Shown here: in pieces, positions 17,844 to 26,649 of the stretch
How the letters are laid out: every line of letters starts with the position of its first letter
Position numbering within the stretch: position 1 is the stretch's first letter
Assembly (NCBI RefSeq): GCF_030719215.1
Contig: NZ_CP120983.1
Coordinates: forward strand, 5,580,001-5,644,000
Direction of reading: 5' to 3'
Length of the DNA stretch: 64,000 nucleotides
Source of the DNA: Streptomyces sp. Alt3
GTDB lineage: Bacteria > Actinomycetota > Actinomycetes > Streptomycetales > Streptomycetaceae
The notes under the pieces: generated by a model
Told to the model about the DNA's origin: nothing
What the model saw: only the letters and a program-made list of their open reading frames with translations
Databases searched by the model: none
Program-made: the position numbers and the translations under genes

Positions 17844-17942
17844 GGCTCCCCTAGGGCTTCCGGGGACCTTGGGGACCCCGGCGGTGGCGGCGGGGCCGAG
17901 GACCGCCGACAGGCGCCCGGCCCGGTGGGCGACAATGGACGC

Positions 17943-18689
17943 ATGAGCTTGTTCCGGGACGACGGCGTCGTGCTGCGCACGCAGAAGCTGGGCGAGGCCG
18001 ACCGGATCATCACGATCCTGACCCGCGGCCACGGGCGGGTGCGCGCCGTGGCGCGCGGGGTGCGCCGCACCAAGTCCAAATTCGGGGCCCGCCTGGAGCC
18101 CTTCTCCCACGTGGACGTGCAGTTCTTCGCGCGCGGCAGCGAGCTGATCGGCCGCGGTCTCCCCCTGTGCACCCAGAGCGAGACGATCGCCCCCTACGGC
18201 GGCGGCATCGTCTCCGACTACGCCCGCTACACCGCCGGCACCGCGATGCTGGAGACCGCCGAGCGGTTCACCGACCACGAGGGTGAGCCCGCGGTCCAGC
18301 AGTACCTGCTGCTCGTCGGCGGGCTGCGCACCCTCGCACGCGCCGAACACGCGCCGAACCTGATCCTGGACGCCTTCCTGCTGCGCTCCCTGGCCGTCAA
18401 CGGCTACGCCCCCAGCTTCGTCGACTGCGCCAAGTGCGGTATGCCCGGACCGAACCGGTTCTTCTCCGTGGCGGCGGGCGGCGTCATATGCGGCGACTGC
18501 CGGGTGCCCGGGAGCGTCGTACCCTCGGCGGAGGCCGTCGAACTGCTGAGCGCGTTGCTCACCGGTGACTGGGAGACGGCGGACGCGTCCGAGGCGCGTC
18601 ATGTCAGGGAGGGGAGCGGACTCGTGTCCGCCTATCTGCACTGGCATCTCGAGCGCGGCCTGCGCTCGCTGCGGTACGTGGAAAAGTGA
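17943..18689 (+). CDS. recO: DNA repair protein RecO
   Basis: 248 aa. An N-terminal OB fold (LFRDDGVVLRTQKLGEADRIITILTR) is followed by a helical domain with a zinc finger: CAKCG near residue 164 and CGDC near 184. RecO loads RecA on SSB-coated single-stranded DNA in the RecFOR pathway. The ATG at 17943 is chosen over an 18-base longer GTG. It is followed after 22 bases by uppS, a usual actinobacterial pair. Confidence 0.93.
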   Translation: MSLFRDDGVVLRTQKLGEADRIITILTRGHGRVRAVARGVRRTKSKFGARLEPFSHVDVQFFARGSELIGRGLPLCTQSETIAPYGGGIVSDYARYTAGTAMLETAERFTDHEGEPAVQQYLLLVGGLRTLARAEHAPNLILDAFLLRSLAVNGYAPSFVDCAKCGMPGPNRFFSVAAGGVICGDCRVPGSVVPSAEAVELLSALLTGDWETADASEARHVREGSGLVSAYLHWHLERGLRSLRYVEK

Positions 18690-18711
18690 CACAGGGAGAC
18701 GAGAGAAGCCC

Positions 18712-19542
18712 ATGGCAGTACGCGGGATGCTCGGCGGTCGTAACCGGCGTGAGTACAAGACCCCCGAGCCGCACCCCTCCGGCGCCACCCCGCCGAAGAT
18801 CCCCGGCGAACTCGTGCCCAAGCACGTGGCCGTCGTGATGGACGGGAACGGCCGCTGGGCCAAGGAGCGGGGTCTTCCGCGCACCGAGGGCCACAAGGTC
18901 GGTGAGGGTGTCGTCATGGACGTCCTCAAGGGCTGCATCGAGATGGGCGTCAAGAACCTCTCGCTGTACGCGTTCTCCACGGAGAACTGGAAGCGCTCGC
19001 CGGACGAGGTGAAGTTCCTCATGAACTTCAACCGCGACGTCATCCGCCGCCGCCGGGACGAGATGGACGCGCTCGGCATCCGCATCCGCTGGGTCGGCCG
19101 TATGCCGAAGCTCTGGAAGTCCGTCGTCCAGGAACTCCAGGTCGCCCAGGAGCAGACCAAGGACAACGACAGGATGACGCTGTACTTCTGCGTCAACTAC
19201 GGCGGCCGGGCCGAGATCGCCGATGCCGCGCAGCGCATCGCCGAGGACGTCGCCGCGGGGAAGCTCGACCCGTCGAAGGTCAACGAGAAGACGTTCGCGA
19301 AGTACATCTACTACCCGGACATGCCGGACGTGGACCTGTTCGTGCGCCCCAGCGGGGAGCAGCGCACGTCCAACTACCTGATCTGGCAGAGCGCGTACGC
19401 CGAGATGGTCTTCCAGGACGTCCTGTGGCCCGACTTCGACCGCCGTGACCTGTGGAACGCCTGCCTGGAGTTCGCCCGGCGCGACCGGCGCTTCGGCGGC
19501 GCGGAGGAGATCACCAAGGACGAGAAGGCCGCGGAGGGCTGA
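18712..19542 (+). CDS. uppS: Isoprenyl transferase (undecaprenyl diphosphate synthase type)
   Basis: 276 aa. The cis-prenyltransferase signature HVAVVMDGNGRWAKERGLPRTEGHK, with the catalytic Asp, begins near residue 39. LSLYAFSTENWKRS and the C-terminal RPSGEQRTSNYLIWQSAYAE are intact. It makes long-chain polyprenyl diphosphate, the lipid carrier precursor for peptidoglycan. Coupled with recO on the same strand; a strong hairpin follows. Confidence 0.93.
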   Translation: MAVRGMLGGRNRREYKTPEPHPSGATPPKIPGELVPKHVAVVMDGNGRWAKERGLPRTEGHKVGEGVVMDVLKGCIEMGVKNLSLYAFSTENWKRSPDEVKFLMNFNRDVIRRRRDEMDALGIRIRWVGRMPKLWKSVVQELQVAQEQTKDNDRMTLYFCVNYGGRAEIADAAQRIAEDVAAGKLDPSKVNEKTFAKYIYYPDMPDVDLFVRPSGEQRTSNYLIWQSAYAEMVFQDVLWPDFDRRDLWNACLEFARRDRRFGGAEEITKDEKAAEG

Positions 19543-19550
19543 CACCGCGC

Positions 19551-19578
19551 GGAGGGGCCCCGTCGCCGGGGCCCCTCC
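19551..19578. terminator. Terminator between uppS and zur
   Basis: A perfect 11-bp stem (GGAGGGGCCCC with GGGGCCCCTCC) and a 6-base loop. It lies 8 bases after the uppS stop and between two convergent genes, so it probably works both ways. Confidence 0.85.
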
Positions 19579-19607
19579 GGGCCGTTCGTGCTGAGCCCCG
19601 CCGGGGG

Positions 19608-20042
19608 TCAGTCCTCGGGGTTCGCGCAGTCCGCGCAGGTGCCGAAGATCTCCACCGTATGGGCCACGCTCACATAGCCGTGCTGCGCCGCCACGGTCTC
19701 GGCCCACTGCTCCACCGCGGGGCCCTCGACCTCGACGGCCTTGCCGCAGACGCGGCAGACCAGGTGGTGGTGGTGATCACCCGTCGAGCAGCGCCGGTAG
19801 ACGGCCTCGCCGTCGGTGGTGCGCAGGACGTCGACCTCGCCGGCGTCGGCGAGGGACTGGAGCGTGCGGTAGACCGTGGTCAGTCCGACCGAGTCGCCCC
19901 GGTGCTTGAGCACGTCGTGCAGGTCCTGGGCGCTGCGGAACTCGTCGACCTCGTCGAGCGCCGCCGCGACCGCCGCCCGCTGCCGGGTGGACCGGCCGCG
20001 TACCGGGGCCGCGTTCGTGCCACTGATCGGCGCCGTCGCCAC
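19608..20042 (-). CDS. zur: Zinc uptake regulator Zur (Fur family)
   Basis: 144 aa. The winged-helix domain (RSTRQRAAVAAALDEVDEFRSAQDLHDVLK ... LTTVYRTLQSLADAGEVDV) is followed by a metal-binding part with DHHHHLVCRVCG and CADC, Fur-family structural and regulatory zinc sites. GTG at 20042 with GAGGAGG 6 bases upstream decides the start; a longer ATG start reads through untranslated DNA. It represses zinc import genes when zinc is ample, and it follows znuACB, whose promoter carries two Zur-type boxes. Confidence 0.93.
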   Translation of the reverse strand: MATAPISGTNAAPVRGRSTRQRAAVAAALDEVDEFRSAQDLHDVLKHRGDSVGLTTVYRTLQSLADAGEVDVLRTTDGEAVYRRCSTGDHHHHLVCRVCGKAVEVEGPAVEQWAETVAAQHGYVSVAHTVEIFGTCADCANPED

Positions 20043-20107
20043 AGCTGCCTCCTCGTGTCGCCCGTACGTATGTCGGGCCATTGTGCCAGCCCGGCCGGGG
20101 GTCACGG

Positions 20108-21004
20108 TCACACCTGCACGTCGTCCTTCGCCGCGCGGGCGGCCGGTACCTCAAGGGTGCACCGGTCGGCGTCGCTCCCGCCGCCCCGGGCGCGCCTGCG
20201 GGCCAGCGGCGTGGCGAGCGCCGTGAGCACGACGAACGCGGCGATGGCCAGCAGCACGATGGTCGCGCCGGGCGGCACGTCCTGGTAGTACGAGGTCACC
20301 GTGCCGGCCAGGGTGACGGCCGTACCGATGACGACTGCCAGGACGAACGTCACCTTGAAGGACTTCGCGATCTGCTGCGCGGCGGCGACCGGCACCACCA
20401 TCAGCGCGCTGACCAGCAGCAGCCCGACGACCCGCATCGCCACGGTGACGGTGATCGCCGCCGTCACGGCCACCAGCAGGTTGAGCGCCCGCACGGGCAG
20501 GCCGGTGACCCGGGCGAACTCCTCGTCCTGGCTGACGGCGAACAGCTGCCTCCGCAGCCCCACGGTGACCAGCACCACGAAGGCGGCCAGCGCGACGATC
20601 GCGATGACGTCCTCCTCGGAGACCGTCGAGAGCGAGCCGAAGAGGAACGACGTCAGATTGGCGTTGGAGCCGGTGTCCGAGAGGTTGATCAGCATCACCC
20701 CGCCCGCCATGCCGCCGTAGAACAGCATGGCCAGGGCGATGTCGCCCCGGGTGCGGCCGTACCAGCGGATCAGCTCCATCACGACCGAGCCGGCCACGGC
20801 GACGAGCGTCGCCATCCACACCGGGTTGGTGGAGAGCAGGAAGCCGAGGCCGACACCGGTCATCGCCACGTGCCCGATGCCGTCGCCCATCAGGGCCTGA
20901 CGGCGCTGGACCAGGTAGATGCCGATGGCGGGCGCGGTGATCCCGACCAGGACGGCCGCGATCAGTGCCCGCTGCATGAAGGGGGGGTTCAGGAATTCCA
21001 GCAT
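20108..21004 (-). CDS. znuB: Zinc ABC transporter permease ZnuB
   Basis: 298 aa with about eight hydrophobic segments, an ABC-3 family permease starting MLEFLNPPFMQRALIAAVLVG. It forms the membrane channel for zinc import with ZnuC and the binding lipoprotein ZnuA. It begins 2 bases after the znuC stop. Confidence 0.93.
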   Translation of the reverse strand: MLEFLNPPFMQRALIAAVLVGITAPAIGIYLVQRRQALMGDGIGHVAMTGVGLGFLLSTNPVWMATLVAVAGSVVMELIRWYGRTRGDIALAMLFYGGMAGGVMLINLSDTGSNANLTSFLFGSLSTVSEEDVIAIVALAAFVVLVTVGLRRQLFAVSQDEEFARVTGLPVRALNLLVAVTAAITVTVAMRVVGLLLVSALMVVPVAAAQQIAKSFKVTFVLAVVIGTAVTLAGTVTSYYQDVPPGATIVLLAIAAFVVLTALATPLARRRARGGGSDADRCTLEVPAARAAKDDVQV

Positions 21005-21006
21005 GA

Positions 21007-21822
21007 TCAGGTCAGCAGTCCCGTCCGGACGGGCTCGGAGGCCGCGTGGGGGTGTACGTGGTCGTGGCCGGGCAGCGCGTGCTGGCCCACGGCCTCGGGG
21101 GGCGGGCCGTCGTGCATGACGCAGCCGTCACGCAGGACGATCGCCCGGTCGATCAGCGGCTCCAGGGCGCCCAGCTCGTGCAGGACGAGCAACACCGTCG
21201 CCCCGCCGGCGACCTGCTCGCGCAGCGTCGAGGCGAGGATCTCCTGGCTGGCCAGGTCCACGCCGGCCATCGGCTCGTCCATGATCAGCACCTCGGGCTC
21301 GGAGGCGAGCGCGCGGGCGATCAGGACCCGCTGGTGCTGGCCGCCGGAGAGGGCGTTCACGGAGTCCTTCGCACGGTCGGAGAGGCCGACGAGCTCGATG
21401 GCCCGGTCCACGGCCGCCCGGTCCGCCCGGCCGGGCAGTCCGAGCTTCGTACGGGACAGGCGCCCGGAGGAGACGACCTCGCGGATCGTCGCGGGGACAC
21501 CGCCCGCCGCGGTGGTGCGCTGCGGCACGTATCCGACGCGGGACCACGTGCGGAACCGGCGCAGCGGCGTCCCGAACAGCTCGACGGTCCCGCCGGTGAG
21601 TGGAACCTGGCCGATGACGGAACGCACGGCGGTGGACTTGCCGGATCCGTTGGCGCCGAGCAGCGCCACGACCTCGCCGCGGTGGACGGTGAGGTCCACC
21701 CCCCGCAGCACGGCGCGTGCGCCGAGCGTCGCCGTGGCTCCGCGCATGCTGATCACGGCTTCTGGCGTACTGGGCTCGGGCACGATCGCCTCCGGTGCGG
21801 GTCGGGGTGCTTCCTGGGTCAC
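21007..21822 (-). CDS. znuC: Zinc ABC transporter ATP-binding protein ZnuC
   Basis: 271 aa. Walker A GANGSGKST (about residue 61), signature NALSGGQHQRVLIARAL (about 156) and Walker B VLIMDEPMAG. Residues 1-25 are an unstructured extension. The GTG start overlaps the end of znuA by 4 bases. Operon order znuA-znuC-znuB-zur. Confidence 0.93.
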   Translation of the reverse strand: MTQEAPRPAPEAIVPEPSTPEAVISMRGATATLGARAVLRGVDLTVHRGEVVALLGANGSGKSTAVRSVIGQVPLTGGTVELFGTPLRRFRTWSRVGYVPQRTTAAGGVPATIREVVSSGRLSRTKLGLPGRADRAAVDRAIELVGLSDRAKDSVNALSGGQHQRVLIARALASEPEVLIMDEPMAGVDLASQEILASTLREQVAGGATVLLVLHELGALEPLIDRAIVLRDGCVMHDGPPPEAVGQHALPGHDHVHPHAASEPVRTGLLT

Positions 21823-22793
21823 TTCGCGCCGAGTGCCTTCTGCAGCGCGGTGAGGTTGGACTTCATGACCTCGATGTAGTCAGCGCCGGCGGACTTGTCG
21901 GTGATTCCCTCCAGCGGGTCCAGGACGCCGGTCTTCAGCCCGAGGTCCTTCGCCAGGGTCTTCGCCGTCCTGTCGCTGGCGAGCGTCTCGAAGAACACGG
22001 TGGTCGCCTTGCTCTTCTCCGCGACGGAGTGGATCTCGTCGATCCGGGCCGGGCTGGGCTCGGCCTCGGGGTCGATGCCGGCGATGCCCTCCTGCGTGAG
22101 GCCGTAGCGCTCGGCGAGGTACCCGAAGGCGGAGTGCGTGGTGATGAAAGTCTTCGTGGAGACGTTCTTCAGCCCGGTCTCGTACGCGGTGTTCAGGGCG
22201 TTCAGCTCGGTGACCAGGGCGTCGGTGTTCTTGCGGTAGTCCGCGGCGTGGTCGGGGTCGGCCTTCTCCAGGGACTTGCCCACACCCTCGGCGACCTCGG
22301 CGTACTTCACGGGGTCCAGCCAGATGTGCGGGTCGAGTCCGGCCTCCTCCTCGCCCTCGTGCTCGTGCTCCTCGCCCTCCTCCTCGTGCCCGTGGTCGTG
22401 GCCGACCTCGGAGCCGTGGTGTTCGAGGGTGGTGAGCTTCGCCGCGTCCACGGTGTTCTTCACGCCGGCCTGCTCGACGGCGTCGTCGACGGCGGGCTGG
22501 ACGCCCTTGAGGAAGAGGATGTAGTCGGCGTCGCTCAGACCGCCGGTCTGCCGCGGGGAGAGCTCCAGGTCGTGGGGCTCGGTGCCCGGCTTCGTCAGCG
22601 TGGTGACGGAGACGTGCGACCCGCCTATCTCCTCGGCCAGGAACTGCATCGGGTAGAAGGACGCCACCACGTCCAGCTTGCCGTCGTTCCCGCCCTCGGC
22701 CGCGTCGGAGGAGGAACAGGCGGAGAGCGTGGTGAGGCCGAGGGCGACTGCTCCGGCGACGGCGGCTGTGGGTATGAGGCGACGTACGTTCAT
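21819..22793 (-). CDS. znuA: Zinc-binding lipoprotein ZnuA
   Basis: 324 aa. The N-terminus MNVRRLIPTAAVAGAVALGLTTLSAC is a lipoprotein signal with cleavage before the Cys. The zinc-binding fold has the typical His/Asp/Glu-rich loop (HHGSEVGHDHGHEEEGEEHEH, about residues 116-136) followed by LDPHIWLDPV. ATGs at 22802 and a TTG at 22811 are also in frame. 22793 gives a clean signal peptide, and a -10-like GAAAAT ends 7 bases upstream, so the mRNA may be leaderless. Confidence 0.92.
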   Translation of the reverse strand: MNVRRLIPTAAVAGAVALGLTTLSACSSSDAAEGGNDGKLDVVASFYPMQFLAEEIGGSHVSVTTLTKPGTEPHDLELSPRQTGGLSDADYILFLKGVQPAVDDAVEQAGVKNTVDAAKLTTLEHHGSEVGHDHGHEEEGEEHEHEGEEEAGLDPHIWLDPVKYAEVAEGVGKSLEKADPDHAADYRKNTDALVTELNALNTAYETGLKNVSTKTFITTHSAFGYLAERYGLTQEGIAGIDPEAEPSPARIDEIHSVAEKSKATTVFFETLASDRTAKTLAKDLGLKTGVLDPLEGITDKSAGADYIEVMKSNLTALQKALGAK

Positions 22794-22807
22794 GACAGTC
22801 ATTTTCA
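22793..22807. promoter_or_regulatory. Zur box 1 at the znuA start
   Basis: TGACAGTCATTTTCA matches the streptomycete Zur-box pattern (TGAAAATGATTTTCA) in the outer positions. It covers the znuA -10-like element and the start codon, a good place for repression. Confidence 0.65.
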
Positions 22808-22814
22808 ACAAAAG

Positions 22815-22829
22815 TGGAAACGATTGTCA
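22815..22829. promoter_or_regulatory. Zur box 2 upstream of znuA
   Basis: TGGAAACGATTGTCA is a second Zur-type palindrome 22 bases (two helical turns) from box 1. On the minus strand it overlaps TTGACA (22825-22830), a -35 element 18 bases from GAAAAT (22801-22806). Confidence 0.65.
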
Positions 22830-23009
22830 ACAAGGCTGATGAGATGCCCGGATCCGAACCCGGTGACCGCGATGCGCCCCACCGATTTGATCCAAGGGGT
22901 GCGCCCGCCGGTAATCTGGTGCATTCGCCCGCCCGTCTCGCGTACAGCCCCCAGCGAGGCGCTCCGCGCCGCCCCTGTCCAATTTCGCCGTCGTAATGAA
23001 GAGAGCACC

Positions 23010-24392
23010 GTGGCCGCCGACAAGATCGACACCATCGTCAGCCTGAGCAAGCGCCGTGGCTTCGTCTACCCCTGCAGTGAGATCTACGGCGGCCAGCGGG
23101 CCGCCTGGGACTACGGGCCGCTGGGCGTCGAGCTGAAGGAGAACCTCAAGCGCCAGTGGTGGCGCTACATGGTGACCGCGCGCGAGGACGTGGTCGGCAT
23201 CGACTCGTCGGTCATCCTGGCCCCCGAGGTCTGGGTCGCCTCCGGCCACGTCGCCACCTTCTCCGACCCGCTCACCGAGTGCACCTCCTGCCACAAGCGC
23301 TACCGCGCGGACCACCTGGAGGAGGCGTACGAGGAGAAGCACGGCAAGCCGCCCGTCAACGGCCTGGCCGACCTCAACTGCCCCAACTGCGGCAACAAGG
23401 GCACCTTCACCGAGCCCAAGGCGTTCTCGGGTCTGCTCTCCACCCACCTCGGCCCGACCCAGGACACCGGCTCGGTCGCCTACCTGCGCCCCGAGACCGC
23501 CCAGGGCATCTTCACCAACTTCGGCCAGGTGCAGCAGACCTCGCGCAAGAAGCCGCCGTTCGGCATCGCGCAGATGGGCAAGTCCTTCCGGAACGAGATC
23601 ACTCCGGGCAACTTCATCTTCCGCACGCGCGAGTTCGAGCAGATGGAGATGGAGTTCTTCGTCAAGCCGGGCGAGGACGAGCAGTGGCAGGAGTACTGGA
23701 TGGAGCAGCGCTGGAACTGGTACACCGGTCTCGGCCTGCGCGAGGAGAACATGCGGTGGTTCGAGCACCCGAAGGAGAAGCTCTCCCACTACTCCAAGCG
23801 CACCGCTGACATCGAGTACCGCTTCCGCTTCGGCGGCAGCGAGTGGGGCGAGCTCGAAGGCGTCGCGAACCGCACCGACTACGACCTCAAGGCGCACTCC
23901 GAGGCCTCCGGCACCGACCTCTTCTACTACGACCAGGAGAAGGGCGAGCGCTACACGCCGTACGTCATCGAGCCCGCGGCCGGTGTCGGCCGCTCGATGC
24001 TGGCCTTCCTCCTCGACGCCTACAACGAGGACGAGGCGCCCAACGCCAAGGGCGTCATGGAGAAGCGCGCCGTGATGCGTCTGGACCCGCGGCTCGCGCC
24101 GGTCAAGGTCGCCGTCCTCCCGCTGTCCCGCAACCCGCAGCTCTCGCCGAAGGCCAAGGGCCTCGCCGCCGACCTGCGGCAGAACTGGAACATCGAGTTC
24201 GACGACGCCGGTGCCATCGGCCGCCGCTACCGCCGCCAGGACGAGATCGGTACGCCGTTCTGCGTCACCGTCGACTTCGACACCCTCGACGACAACGCGG
24301 TGACCGTGCGCGAGCGCGACACCATGAAGCAGGAGCGCGTCTCCCTGGACCAGATCCAGAGCTACCTCGGCTCCCGTCTGCTGGGCTGCTGA
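23010..24392 (+). CDS. glyS: Glycyl-tRNA synthetase (single-chain, alpha2 type)
   Basis: 460 aa. Class II motifs: ETAQGIFTNFGQVQQTSRKKPPFGIAQMGKSFRNEITPG (motif 2 region, about residues 160-198), IEPAAGVGRSMLAF (motif 3) and a C-terminal anticodon-binding domain. An inserted CTSC/CPNC pair (about 88-130) looks like a zinc ribbon. GTG at 23010; the frame stays open far upstream but through the znuA promoter region. A strong terminator follows. Divergent from znuA; the 180 bases between hold the Zur boxes and no T-box that I can see. Confidence 0.96.
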   Translation: MAADKIDTIVSLSKRRGFVYPCSEIYGGQRAAWDYGPLGVELKENLKRQWWRYMVTAREDVVGIDSSVILAPEVWVASGHVATFSDPLTECTSCHKRYRADHLEEAYEEKHGKPPVNGLADLNCPNCGNKGTFTEPKAFSGLLSTHLGPTQDTGSVAYLRPETAQGIFTNFGQVQQTSRKKPPFGIAQMGKSFRNEITPGNFIFRTREFEQMEMEFFVKPGEDEQWQEYWMEQRWNWYTGLGLREENMRWFEHPKEKLSHYSKRTADIEYRFRFGGSEWGELEGVANRTDYDLKAHSEASGTDLFYYDQEKGERYTPYVIEPAAGVGRSMLAFLLDAYNEDEAPNAKGVMEKRAVMRLDPRLAPVKVAVLPLSRNPQLSPKAKGLAADLRQNWNIEFDDAGAIGRRYRRQDEIGTPFCVTVDFDTLDDNAVTVRERDTMKQERVSLDQIQSYLGSRLLGC

Positions 24393-24410
24393 CCGCACCC
24401 GCCGTCCGTA

Positions 24411-24449
24411 CGAGGCCCCCGGTTCCGCCACGCGGAACCGGGGGCCTCG
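24411..24449 (+). terminator. glyS terminator
   Basis: A perfect 17-bp stem (24411-24427 with 24433-24449) and loop CCACG, 19 bases after the glyS stop. Confidence 0.88.
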
Positions 24450-24486
24450 TGCACACTGGGCGCACTCGTCCACAGGGAGGCCCGGT

Positions 24487-24690
24487 ATGCCGTCCATGAC
24501 CACGAGCAAGGTCAGCAGATGGGACCGGCACGGCCGTGAACACGTCGTCCACGTAAGGAAGTCGGGGACCCGGCGGCAGCTGACCTGCGACACCTGCGGG
24601 TGGCGCAAGGGCGCCCAGTTCCTGCCCTGGCTGAAGGCCGAGGAGCACCTGGCCGAGGCCCACCAGGCCACGATCGACCCGACCGCCTGA
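24487..24690 (+). CDS. Small conserved protein with CxxC...HxxxxH
   Basis: 67 aa, basic N-terminal half with RWDRHGREHVVHVRKSG, then CDTCGW and EEHLAEAHQ. The Cys and His spacing could bind zinc. GGGAGG lies 6 bases before the ATG, supporting translation. I know similar small proteins in streptomycetes beside glyS but no function. Confidence 0.7.
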   Translation: MPSMTTSKVSRWDRHGREHVVHVRKSGTRRQLTCDTCGWRKGAQFLPWLKAEEHLAEAHQATIDPTA

Positions 24691-24768
24691 GCCGGCGCGG
24701 GGGAGCACTCGGGGCGTGGCCGGGAAAAACCGGATGAGGTGCCCCCGCGGCCGGGGTACCTTTCCGTC

Positions 24769-24798
24769 ATGTCTTCGTTCTTCCAGATCTACGAGTGA
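24769..24798 (+). other. Nine-codon ORF, possible leader peptide
   Basis: ATG...TGA encoding MSSFFQIYE starts just after TACCTTT, a -10-like element, with no ribosome binding site. It could be a leaderless leader ORF ahead of the DUF6243 gene. The evidence is position only. Confidence 0.25.
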
Positions 24799-24885
24799 GC
24801 GCGCGACGGGCCCGACCGCCCGTCGCCCATCGGATCGATACACGACACGTCATCCTCACTTCCTCACCATGAACGGGAGAACGCC

Positions 24886-25086
24886 GTGGCAAAGAGCCGC
24901 AACAACCTTCTCGGCGTGGGCGGGCAGCGCAAGAAGCTGTCCGCCGCCGAACGACAGGGCGCGGGCCCCGCGCGCGACAAGGACCGCAAGGTCGCCGAGG
25001 ACAGGAAGCAGGAGCTGGTGCGCAAGATGCGTGAGCGCGCCGCCGCTGAGGCCGCTCCGGCGCAGGACGCACCGGCCGGGAGCTGA
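24886..25086 (+). CDS. DUF6243 family protein
   Basis: A 66-aa, highly charged protein (MAKSRNNLLGVGGQRKKLSAAE ... DRKVAEDRKQELVRKMRERAA) of the streptomycete family DUF6243, probably largely helical or disordered. Function unknown. GGGAG lies upstream of the GTG start. A strong hairpin follows the stop. Confidence 0.8.
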   Translation: MAKSRNNLLGVGGQRKKLSAAERQGAGPARDKDRKVAEDRKQELVRKMRERAAAEAAPAQDAPAGS

Positions 25087-25106
25087 CCTCCTCGCATGAC
25101 CCGCAC

Positions 25107-25145
25107 GGCTCGGGCCCGGATCACCTCGTGATCCGGGCCCGAGCC
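25107..25145. terminator. Terminator between DUF6243 and MFS genes
   Basis: A perfect 18-bp stem (25107-25124 with 25128-25145) around CTC, between convergent genes. Confidence 0.88.
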
Positions 25146-25162
25146 CGTCCCTCCCCCTCACC

Positions 25163-26632
25163 TCACCTCACCGCGCGGGGCAGCCGCAGACTCAGCAGAG
25201 TCGTCAGGACGACGGCCGCGAGCTGCACCAGCAGCGTCACGATCAGCGCGTCCCGCATCCCCGCACCTGGCGCCAGGGACAGGAAGAGCGTCCCCAGCGT
25301 GGCGACCCCGAGCGCCAGAGCCGCCTGCTGGGTCGTCGTCATCACGCCGCCGCCCACTCCGGCCCGCTCGGCCGGCACGTCGGACAGCACGATCCGCATC
25401 AGGACCGGCAGCTGAAGCCCCTGCCCCAGTCCCGCGATCGCGACGCCCGGCAGCAGCCCCGGCAGCCCGAGGTCCGGCCAGCCGTGCCACACGGTCAGTG
25501 CCAGCACCGTGACACCCACGCCCTGGATCATCCCGCCGGCCGTCACCACCCGGCTGCCGAAGCGCCGGACCAGCCGGGGGCCTGCCAGTGACGCGGCGAA
25601 GAAGGCGGCGGCCATCGGGGCCAGTGACATTCCGGCCGCGGCCGGACCCATCTCCAGGCCCTGCTGGAGGGCCACCGCGATCACGAACATGAAGCCGCCG
25701 AAGCCGATCGAGAACGGCACCACCAGCACGAGGCCCCGCCGCAGCGACTCCAGCCGCAGCAGGCTCGGCGGCACCAGCGGGACCCGCCCCCGGGCGTCGG
25801 CCCGTCGCTCGACCCGGTAGAAGGCCACCGCGGCGAACGGGAACAGGCCCAGGGACACCCAGGTCCACAGCGGCCACCCCGCGGCCCGCCCCTCCGTCAG
25901 CGGGGCGAGCAGCGTGACCAGCGAGAGGGTCAGCAGGAGCGTGCCCGGTACGTCGACGGGAGCCGGCCGGTCCGAGCGGCTCTCCGGCACCGTGCGGACG
26001 GCCAGGACCAGCCCCACCACCGCCACCGGGACGTTCACCAGGAACACCGACCGCCAGCCGGCGCTCTCGCCGAGGACCGAGGACAGCGGGGCGGCGGAGA
26101 CCAGGACGCCGCCGAGGATCTGCCCGGCGACCATGGAGAGCCCCGCGGTCGCCCCGTACAGACTCATGGCCCGCGCCCTGCGGTGTCCCGCCGTGGCCGC
26201 CTGGATGGTGGCGAGCACCTGCGGCAGCATCAGCGCGGCCGCGGCGCCCTGCGCCACCCGCGCCCCCACCAGGGTCCAGGCGTCCGGGGCCAGCCCGCAG
26301 GCGAGGGAGGTGAGGCCGAAGGCGGCCATGCCGATGAGGAAGAGCCTGCGCCGTCCGGCCATGTCGCCGAGGCGGCCGCCGAGGACGAGCAGCACGGCGT
26401 ACGCGAGGCCGTAGCCCGCGACGACCAGTTCGAGCAGAGCGGGGCCCGCGGCCAGGTCGTGGTCGATGGTGGGCAGGGCGACGTTCACGATGAAGAAGTC
26501 GATGAGCGGCAGGGCCGCGCCTATCAGCACCGTGAACAGCCCGAGGCCGCCGAGCACCGGCGCGGGGTGGTCGTGGCGCGCCACCTTGATGCCTGTGGCG
26601 GAAGTTTTCGTCAGTACGGATGATTCACTCAC
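25163..26632 (-). CDS. MFS transporter, DHA2 type
   Basis: 489 aa with about 14 hydrophobic segments. Helix 1 has LIDFFIVNVALPTIDHDL, motif A is GGRLGDMAGRRRLFLIG, and a mid-protein PAPVDVPGTLLLT linker is typical of the EmrB/QacA type. GTG at 26632 (MSESSV) is chosen; the frame is open 24 codons further. Divergent from an MmyB-type regulator, with a GGTACC-containing operator region between them. Substrate unknown. Confidence 0.87.
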   Translation of the reverse strand: MSESSVLTKTSATGIKVARHDHPAPVLGGLGLFTVLIGAALPLIDFFIVNVALPTIDHDLAAGPALLELVVAGYGLAYAVLLVLGGRLGDMAGRRRLFLIGMAAFGLTSLACGLAPDAWTLVGARVAQGAAAALMLPQVLATIQAATAGHRRARAMSLYGATAGLSMVAGQILGGVLVSAAPLSSVLGESAGWRSVFLVNVPVAVVGLVLAVRTVPESRSDRPAPVDVPGTLLLTLSLVTLLAPLTEGRAAGWPLWTWVSLGLFPFAAVAFYRVERRADARGRVPLVPPSLLRLESLRRGLVLVVPFSIGFGGFMFVIAVALQQGLEMGPAAAGMSLAPMAAAFFAASLAGPRLVRRFGSRVVTAGGMIQGVGVTVLALTVWHGWPDLGLPGLLPGVAIAGLGQGLQLPVLMRIVLSDVPAERAGVGGGVMTTTQQAALALGVATLGTLFLSLAPGAGMRDALIVTLLVQLAAVVLTTLLSLRLPRAVR

Positions 26633-26649
26633 TCCACCGACTCTGGACC

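Noticed and set aside
17861..17882. Hairpin CCGGGG...CCCCGG after the TerB-like gene as a terminator
   Set aside because: The stem is only 6 bp with poor inner pairing; not strong enough to list.
21795..23009. A 405-residue N-terminal extension of glycyl-tRNA synthetase
   Set aside because: It runs antisense to znuA and through its promoter; the synthetase family begins at VAADKIDTIV.
22830..23009. Possible T-box or glycine riboswitch before glyS
   Set aside because: No T-box sequence, specifier loop or glycine-aptamer pattern is visible.
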